From the NCBI RefSeq assembly GCF_021390435.2, contig NZ_JAJVCN010000002.1, positions 806,001-870,000 on the forward strand: a stretch of 64,000 nt of DNA, given 5' to 3'. Below, one piece after another: positions 59,874 through 64,000 of the stretch. A program made the translations under genes and the position numbers. This DNA comes from Kibdelosporangium philippinense. GTDB taxonomy: Bacteria > Actinomycetota > Actinomycetes > Mycobacteriales > Pseudonocardiaceae. Position 1 is the first letter of the stretch. Every line of letters starts with the position of its first letter. The notes below the pieces were generated by a model. It was not told where the DNA came from. It ran no database searches and saw only the letters and a list, made by a program, of their open reading frames with translations.

Positions 59874-59889
59874 TGGAGGTGCAACAGCG

Positions 59890-60441
59890 GTGAAGCTGCC
59901 GAGGCCGCAGCGACGTGAGCAGGTTCTTGCTTGCGCGACAAGGGTTTTCGCAGACCGCGGCTACTCGGCGACCGGTTTGGACGATGTCGCCAAGGCCGCG
60001 GGGATCAGCCGGATGATCCTGTACCGGCTGTTCGAGTCCAAAGCGGACTTGTACCGCGCTGCTTGTGTCCGTGCGGGCGAACGGCTCGCCGCAGCGACAG
60101 GTGACGAGCTCACGGAGTCCACTGTGGGCGCTCTGGTTATCTGGGCTGCCAAGGAAACCGCGGAGTTCCACCTGCTTTTCCACCAGGCCGCGCGGGAGCC
60201 GGAGTTCCGTTCGGACATCGACGAGTTGCGTGCCGAACTGATCGAGACACTGCAGCAGCGGATGCTCGAAGTCATCCCGGACAAGGTCTGGGCGAAGTGG
60301 GCCGCGCACCTGGCGCTCACCGTGACCGTCGAAGCAACGATGACATGGCTAGAAGTCGGCAGTCCGGACCCGGATCAGGCCGTCGAGCGGATCACCGGCG
60401 CCGTTCAGGCCGTGATCACCGCGTCGGTCCGGCACTCGTAG
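59890..60441 (+). CDS. TetR-family transcriptional regulator
   Basis: 183 aa. The N-terminal DNA-binding domain is standard (QRREQVLACATRVFADRGYS, then TGLDDVAKAAGISRMILYRL, FESKADLY). The ligand-binding half is all-helical with no recognisable specificity. GTG start with GGAGG 7 nt upstream. It overlaps the convergent membrane-protein gene by 26 bp. Confidence 0.9.
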   Translation: MKLPRPQRREQVLACATRVFADRGYSATGLDDVAKAAGISRMILYRLFESKADLYRAACVRAGERLAAATGDELTESTVGALVIWAAKETAEFHLLFHQAAREPEFRSDIDELRAELIETLQQRMLEVIPDKVWAKWAAHLALTVTVEATMTWLEVGSPDPDQAVERITGAVQAVITASVRHS

Positions 60442-61168
60442 TCGTTGGGGGCGCGCAGGTCTCGGTCTCGTGGCCGGAGATGATCCACGCGCGTTCGAAC
60501 GGCGTGAAGATGAAGACTCCCAAGGAAGTCGTGCCCGGTTTGACGAACAACGAGCATGAGCTGACCCGGATCGTCGTCGCGCCTTCGGGGATTTCGATCC
60601 GTGGGTTCCTGGTCAGCGGCGCCACTTCCGGCTTGAGTTTCGCGACGGCCGCCGGGCAGTCCGCGACACCGAAACTGGCGGCGAACGCGGCGGCACCCGT
60701 CGGACTGAACGACGAACACGCGAACGTCGGCTCGCCCGAGGCGATGCTCCGGTACAAGGTGCTCATCACCTCGTTGGGCATGCCGGGGGACTGCTTCGTG
60801 CCGGGACCGGCGCCGCCTTGCACGCCGAGGCCGTCGTCCTGAGGGGCGACGTTGAACACGTCACGCAGGTACGAGCATCCCCACGCGACCGCGGCGATCA
60901 CCACAGCGAGCAGCAGCAGCCTGCGGAAGGCCTTGCTGAACAGGAACTTCACCCAGCCGGGCAGCTTCTTCTTCGGCGCAGGCTGCGGCGAAGGCGGAAC
61001 CGGCACCGGTGGCTGGCCTGCCGCTGGCGGCAGCTGACCCTGTGCCTGCATCTCCTGGAACTTCAGAAACTGCTGGTACTGCTGGAACTGTTCGAACTGC
61101 TTCCGCTGTTCCGGGTCGTAGGGTGCCGGGTTGTTGGGGCGCTCGTTTTCGGCCACGTCCACCATCAT
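60416..61168 (-). CDS. membrane-anchored protein with Gln-rich N-terminus
   Basis: 250 aa. Residues ~20-45 are Gln/Phe-rich (KQFEQFQQYQQFLKFQEMQA), then a Pro-rich linker, KKK, one membrane helix (LLLLAVVIAAVAWGCSYL near 85-102) and a ~140-aa outside domain with four Cys that may form disulfides (FACSSF, ADCPAAV, SSCSLF, ETCAPP). No family recognised. It lies between the TetR gene and the L10 leader. Confidence 0.65.
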   Translation of the reverse strand: MMVDVAENERPNNPAPYDPEQRKQFEQFQQYQQFLKFQEMQAQGQLPPAAGQPPVPVPPSPQPAPKKKLPGWVKFLFSKAFRRLLLLAVVIAAVAWGCSYLRDVFNVAPQDDGLGVQGGAGPGTKQSPGMPNEVMSTLYRSIASGEPTFACSSFSPTGAAAFAASFGVADCPAAVAKLKPEVAPLTRNPRIEIPEGATTIRVSSCSLFVKPGTTSLGVFIFTPFERAWIISGHETETCAPPTTTSAGPTR

Positions 61169-61217
61169 GCCGGGGGCGATTTGGAGAGGCAGGATCGTGT
61201 CCCGTATCGTTGTCGTC

Positions 61218-61340
61218 GTTCTACCGAAGACCGCTGGTCTCTTCCCCCGTGAAGATGAAGATCCCGCAAGGGTGGCCCGCGCAGGTACAACGAGCTGAGA
61301 TTCTTTCTTACGCCCGTGCCTGCGCGCCGGGCGTTTCGTC
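61218..61340 (+). ncRNA. ribosomal L10 leader with attenuator
   Basis: The rplJ 5' leader shows the conserved L10-leader wording: CCGAAGACCGCTGGTC near 61224, CCGCGCAGGTACAACGAGCT near 61276, then an intrinsic terminator ACGCCCG/CGGGCGT (61310-61316 and 61328-61334) followed by TTCGTCTTTT. L10(L12)4 binding is known to control rplJL in this RNA family. Confidence 0.8.
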
Positions 61341-61387
61341 TTTTCCGGGCTGGGTGCCAGTGGTCGTAGCCCAGAGAGGAGGCGAAC

Positions 61388-61924
61388 ATGGCGAAGCCGG
61401 ACAAGGTGGCCGCAGTCGCCGAGATCGCGGACAAGTTCCGTACGAGCTCGGCCGCCGTCGTCACGCAGTACAGCGGCCTCTCCGTGTCGCAGCTCACCAC
61501 GCTGCGCCGCGCTCTCGGCACCACCGCGTCTTACCGTGTCGCGAAGAACACCCTGGTCAAGCTGGCCGCCAAGGACGCCGGAGTTGAGGGCCTCGACGCT
61601 CTCTTCGAAGGCCCGACGGCCATCACGTTCGTCGACGGCGAGCCCGTCGACGCCGCCAAGGCGCTTCGTGACTTCGCGAAGGACAACAAGGGTCTGGTCA
61701 TCAAGGGCGGCTACATGGATGGCCGCCCGCTCTCGGTCGACGAGGTCAACAAGATCGCTGACCTCGAAACCCGTGAGGTGCTGCTCGCCAAGCTGGCGGG
61801 CGCGATGATGGGCAACCTGTCCAAGGCCGCCGGGCTGTTCCAGGCCCCGGCCTCGCAGGTGGCCCGCCTGGCCGCCGCGCTGCAGGAGAAGAAGGCAGCA
61901 GCGGACGCTCCCGCCGAGAGCTGA
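61388..61924 (+). CDS. rplJ: 50S ribosomal protein L10
   Basis: 178 aa. RTSSAAVVTQYSGLSVSQLT, NTLVKLAAKDAGVEGL and FEGPTAITF are canonical; the C-terminal helix binds L7/L12 dimers. GAGAGGAGG lies before the ATG. Confidence 0.97.
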   Translation: MAKPDKVAAVAEIADKFRTSSAAVVTQYSGLSVSQLTTLRRALGTTASYRVAKNTLVKLAAKDAGVEGLDALFEGPTAITFVDGEPVDAAKALRDFAKDNKGLVIKGGYMDGRPLSVDEVNKIADLETREVLLAKLAGAMMGNLSKAAGLFQAPASQVARLAAALQEKKAAADAPAES

Positions 61925-61967
61925 AGTTCACCCCCACCCGCTTAGCTAGAAGAAAGGAGCCGCCATC

Positions 61968-62354
61968 ATGGCGAAGCTCAGCACCGAAGAGCTGCTCGAC
62001 GCGTTCAAGGAGATGACGCTGCTCGAGCTGTCCGCGTTCGTCAAGGAGTTCGAGACCACCTTCGACGTCACCGCCGCCGCCCCGGTCGCGCAGGTCGTCG
62101 CGGGCCCGGCTGGTGCCGCCCCTGAGGCCGCCGAGGAGCAGGACGAGTTCGACGTCATCCTCGAGTCGGCTGGTGACAAGAAGATCCAGGTCATCAAGGT
62201 CGTCCGCGAGGTCGTCTCGGGCCTGGGCCTGAAGGAGGCCAAGGAGCTCGTCGAGGGTGCCCCGAAGCCGGTCCTGGAGAAGGTCGCCAAGGAGGCCGCC
62301 GAGGCCGCCAAGGAGAAGCTCGAGGCCGTCGGCGCCAAGATCTCCCTGAAGTAA
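61968..62354 (+). CDS. rplL: 50S ribosomal protein L7/L12
   Basis: 128 aa. N-terminal dimer domain (LSTEELLDAFKEMTLLELSA), Ala-rich hinge, and globular C-terminal domain (FDVILESAGDKKIQVIKVVR, then GLGLKEAKELVEGAP). AAAGGAGCC precedes the ATG. Confidence 0.98.
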   Translation: MAKLSTEELLDAFKEMTLLELSAFVKEFETTFDVTAAAPVAQVVAGPAGAAPEAAEEQDEFDVILESAGDKKIQVIKVVREVVSGLGLKEAKELVEGAPKPVLEKVAKEAAEAAKEKLEAVGAKISLK

Positions 62355-62446
62355 CACCCCTCAAGCAGCAAAACCTCAAACAAAAAAGAGGAAAAGACGC
62401 CCCCGCGAGCGAAGCGAGCGAGGGAAGTCGATGACGGGGGAACCCG

Positions 62447-62562
62447 CGCGTGTCTGCCGCTCCGGCATGGTGTGTTGAACGCGAGCGGCGAAAAGCGAAA
62501 GCCAACCAGGCTGAAAGCGAGTCGAGCAGTTTGACTCACCGTGCCGGTGGGGCGGACACGCG
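62447..62562. repeat. miniature inverted-repeat element, copy C
   Basis: 116 bp with ends CGCGTGTCTGCCGCTCCGGC and GCCGGTGGGGCGGACACGCG, and the conserved core GCGAGTCGAGCAGTTTGACT near 62519. Preceded by GCGAGCGAAGCGAGCG, which also flanks copy B in the same relative position, so the repeated unit is longer than the element itself. Confidence 0.75.
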
Positions 62563-62621
62563 GTAGTAAAACCAGCCCAGCTGGAACGCAAAGACGAACC
62601 AGCGAAGCCGGAAAAGCAAAA

Positions 62622-62655
62622 ACGAACGCCCCGAGGCGCACCTCGGGGCGTTCGT
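62622..62655. terminator. bidirectional terminator between rplL and the protease gene
   Basis: A perfect 15-bp stem (ACGAACGCCCCGAGG with its complement) around a CGCA loop. On the minus strand it is followed by TTTTTGCTTTT, so it ends the protease transcript well; on the plus strand the tail is weaker. Confidence 0.85.
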
Positions 62656-62703
62656 CTGTTCATGGCGTTTCAAAGTGCGGCAAAGTGCATTTCACTGTGC
62701 CGC

Positions 62704-62791
62704 AAAGGTGGACACGGTGTGTCGGAACGGTGGACACGGTGTGTCGGAACGGTGGACACGGTGTGCCGGAACGGTGGACACGCCCGGGTGG
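62704..62791. repeat. four tandem 22-bp repeats
   Basis: Unit AACGGTGGACACGGTGTGTC + GG at 62704, 62726, 62748 and 62770; the first and last are slightly diverged. The core GGAA(C/T)GGTGGACAC also forms the end of inverted-repeat element A. The array reaches the stop codon of the protease gene. Confidence 0.85.
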
Positions 62792-62792
62792 G

Positions 62793-63647
62793 TTAGCGCC
62801 AGCCGTTGACTTCGGTCAGGCGGGCCGCCGTGATGCGGGCGCCGCTGTTCTGGGTTCCGCCGTACGCGTGGAATGCCAGTGAGCACCAGCCCGAGCAGCC
62901 GGGGGATCCGGCTGGGCGGTTGGTGGCGACAGCGCTTCCGCTGTTTCCGCCGATGGTGTCGTTCTGGTAGTAGAGCCGCAGCGGGTTCGAGACGCGGATC
63001 TGGTCAGTCGACAGCCATTGCTGCTTGTTCTTGTCGCCGCCGTAGCCCTGGATTGTCGTCGGCGTTCCGTTCAACGACGCGGTCGTGGAGAACGCGCCGT
63101 ACCAACCAACCGTGTTGCCAATGGTGCAGTTCAGCTTCGCGCCGCCATAGTCCTCGTCAGGTGCGCCATTCGCACGGTAGCCAGCGCTGGCGATCAGCGT
63201 TGTCGCGGTGCACGAGCCGTACGGTGCTGTGTCGCCGTTGTAGCCCGGGTAGAAGCGCAGGCCTGTGTAGTACGCGCCGCCGCCGTACACGCAGTGGCCT
63301 GCCGTCAGGACCAGGGATGCGCTGTACATCCATCCTGTGCAGTGCTGGCGTTCGACTCCGCCAGATGTCCGGGTGATCAGCACGGTCGCTCGTGCTGGGA
63401 AGGTCGTTGTCGGGTTGACCCTGACTCGGTTGTCCGGGCCGATGATCGACTGGACGCTCGCACCGGAGAAGCCTTCGATCTTGTGCCCGGGCTTGACCGG
63501 CGTGGCTCCGACTAGTGCGGGGTCCTGAATGCCGCTGCCCTCGTAGGCCGGGACGCCCGTCAATACACCGCTCGCATTCGCGGGCGCCGCCAGGACCAGT
63601 CCGGCGGTCAGGACTCCGCTGAGTAACGCCGCCAGGCGTTTGCCCAT
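62793..63647 (-). CDS. secreted trypsin-like serine protease
   Basis: 284 aa. ATG 63647 follows GGAGAG and opens a signal peptide (MGKRLAALLSGVLTAGLVLA, cleavage after ANA); the frame continues upstream but only by chance. A short propeptide-like segment precedes the protease domain. The triad is visible: His in VLTAGHCVYGG, Asp probably in DEDYGGAKLN, Ser in GGNSGSAV. Chymotrypsin/V8-type S1 fold; extracellular role inferred. Confidence 0.88.
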   Translation of the reverse strand: MGKRLAALLSGVLTAGLVLAAPANASGVLTGVPAYEGSGIQDPALVGATPVKPGHKIEGFSGASVQSIIGPDNRVRVNPTTTFPARATVLITRTSGGVERQHCTGWMYSASLVLTAGHCVYGGGAYYTGLRFYPGYNGDTAPYGSCTATTLIASAGYRANGAPDEDYGGAKLNCTIGNTVGWYGAFSTTASLNGTPTTIQGYGGDKNKQQWLSTDQIRVSNPLRLYYQNDTIGGNSGSAVATNRPAGSPGCSGWCSLAFHAYGGTQNSGARITAARLTEVNGWR

Positions 63648-63868
63648 GTCTCTCTCCGTCCGTTGCAGGGAAGATGCAGGGAAGACAACTGACGGTATCC
63701 AGACGACCCCGCTACGCACAGCATCCTTAGTAGCGAATACGACGCACTGCGCTGACTGGTCTAGGGTGCAGGTCCGGGTGGCAGATATGGTCGTCGGCCG
63801 TACCAGGTAGTAACCCCGTCGGGCCCCGCTCGTTGGGTGGAAGAGGTACTCAAGCTCGGGAGGGTCGA

Positions 63869-64000
63869 TGGGCGCCGAAGTGGTGGTCGAGGGTCTCACC
63901 AAGTCCTTTGGCCGTCAGACCATCTGGCGGGATGTCACGTTGACCCTGCCGCCCGGTGAGGTCAGCGTGATGCTTGGCCCGTCCGGCACCGGCAAGTCCG
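63869..64000 (+). CDS. ABC transporter ATP-binding protein, Mce-type (partial)
   Basis: First 44 residues only, cut by the window end. VVVEGLTKSFGRQTIWRDVT and the Walker A motif GPSGTGKS are seen. The place after rplL and before rpoB matches mkl/mceG of mycobacteria, the ATPase energising Mce lipid importers. GGGAGGG lies close before the ATG. Confidence 0.8.

Larger units (their letters stand above)
62355..62792. other. 438-bp repeat-filled gap between rplL and the protease gene
   Basis: Holds no credible gene. It contains element C (62447-62562), a 15-bp-stem terminator (62622-62655) and four 22-bp tandem repeats (62704-62791), listed separately. Confidence 0.7.

Noticed and set aside
62704..62791. 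CRISPR array
   Set aside because: The 22-bp repeats are directly adjacent with no spacers, and no cas genes are present.

Overview
The window is high-GC actinobacterial DNA and most resembles the family Pseudonocardiaceae (Amycolatopsis/Kibdelosporangium-like). The evidence is GTG-rich starts, a complete 14-gene nuo operon, menaquinone genes of the mycobacterial type (menG, menJ, a grcC-like polyprenyl synthase), the order rpmG-hadA-hadB ... tRNA-Trp-secE-nusG-rplK-rplA ... rplJ-rplL ... mkl-like ABC ATPase known from the rpoB-proximal region of mycobacteria, an orphan EspG-family protein, and abundant palindromic intergenic repeats. The genus cannot be fixed from sequence reading alone.

Layout. 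1-2.3 kb: an IS1380-family insertion sequence that cuts into a small minus-strand ORF. 2.4-13.3 kb: menG, a minus-strand block of two paralogous secreted alpha/beta hydrolases and a two-gene unit of unknown function (one protein with a C-terminal membrane domain), then menJ. 13.3-14.0 kb: a gene-free stretch with two copies of a ~118-bp miniature inverted-repeat element and the nuo control region. 14.0-29.9 kb: nuoA-N. 30.2-34.9 kb: polyprenyl diphosphate synthase, a repeat-rich membrane-anchored sunset-domain protein, a diguanylate cyclase and EspG. 35.0-39.4 kb (minus strand): korAB, an enoyl-CoA hydratase and an Lrp/AsnC regulator. 39.5-45.2 kb: dimethylargininase, a coiled-coil protein, a siderophore-interacting protein, HtpX, an ECF sigma factor with a zinc-finger/MDMPI fusion, then rfbA and yajQ on the minus strand.

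45.3-47.7 kb is a scar at tRNA-Tyr: the 3' half of the tRNA is repeated 1.67 kb downstream. The repeats enclose a VapBC-type toxin-antitoxin pair, and each is followed by a decayed copy of the same short-chain dehydrogenase. 47.7-53.0 kb: an anchored beta-propeller/PKD surface protein and a membrane GGDEF-EAL protein. 53.1-64 kb: tRNA-Thr, tRNA-Met, rpmG, hadAB, a doubly frameshifted class V aminotransferase, aspC, tRNA-Trp, secE-nusG-rplK-rplA, a TetR regulator with its likely operator, an L10 leader with rplJ-rplL, an S1-type secreted protease and the start of an Mce-type ATPase.

Functional theme: Complex I (nuo) makes the quinol, menG/menJ and the polyprenyl synthase make and tailor menaquinone, and KorAB supplies reduced ferredoxin. 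Matches to the actinobacterial Rex (NADH/NAD+ sensor) operator lie before nuoA (two sites) and menJ (one site), suggesting shared redox control of quinone tailoring and Complex I. The strongest candidates for something undescribed are the unknown two-gene membrane unit at 8.5-11.9 kb, the miniature inverted-repeat family, and the tRNA-Tyr scar.
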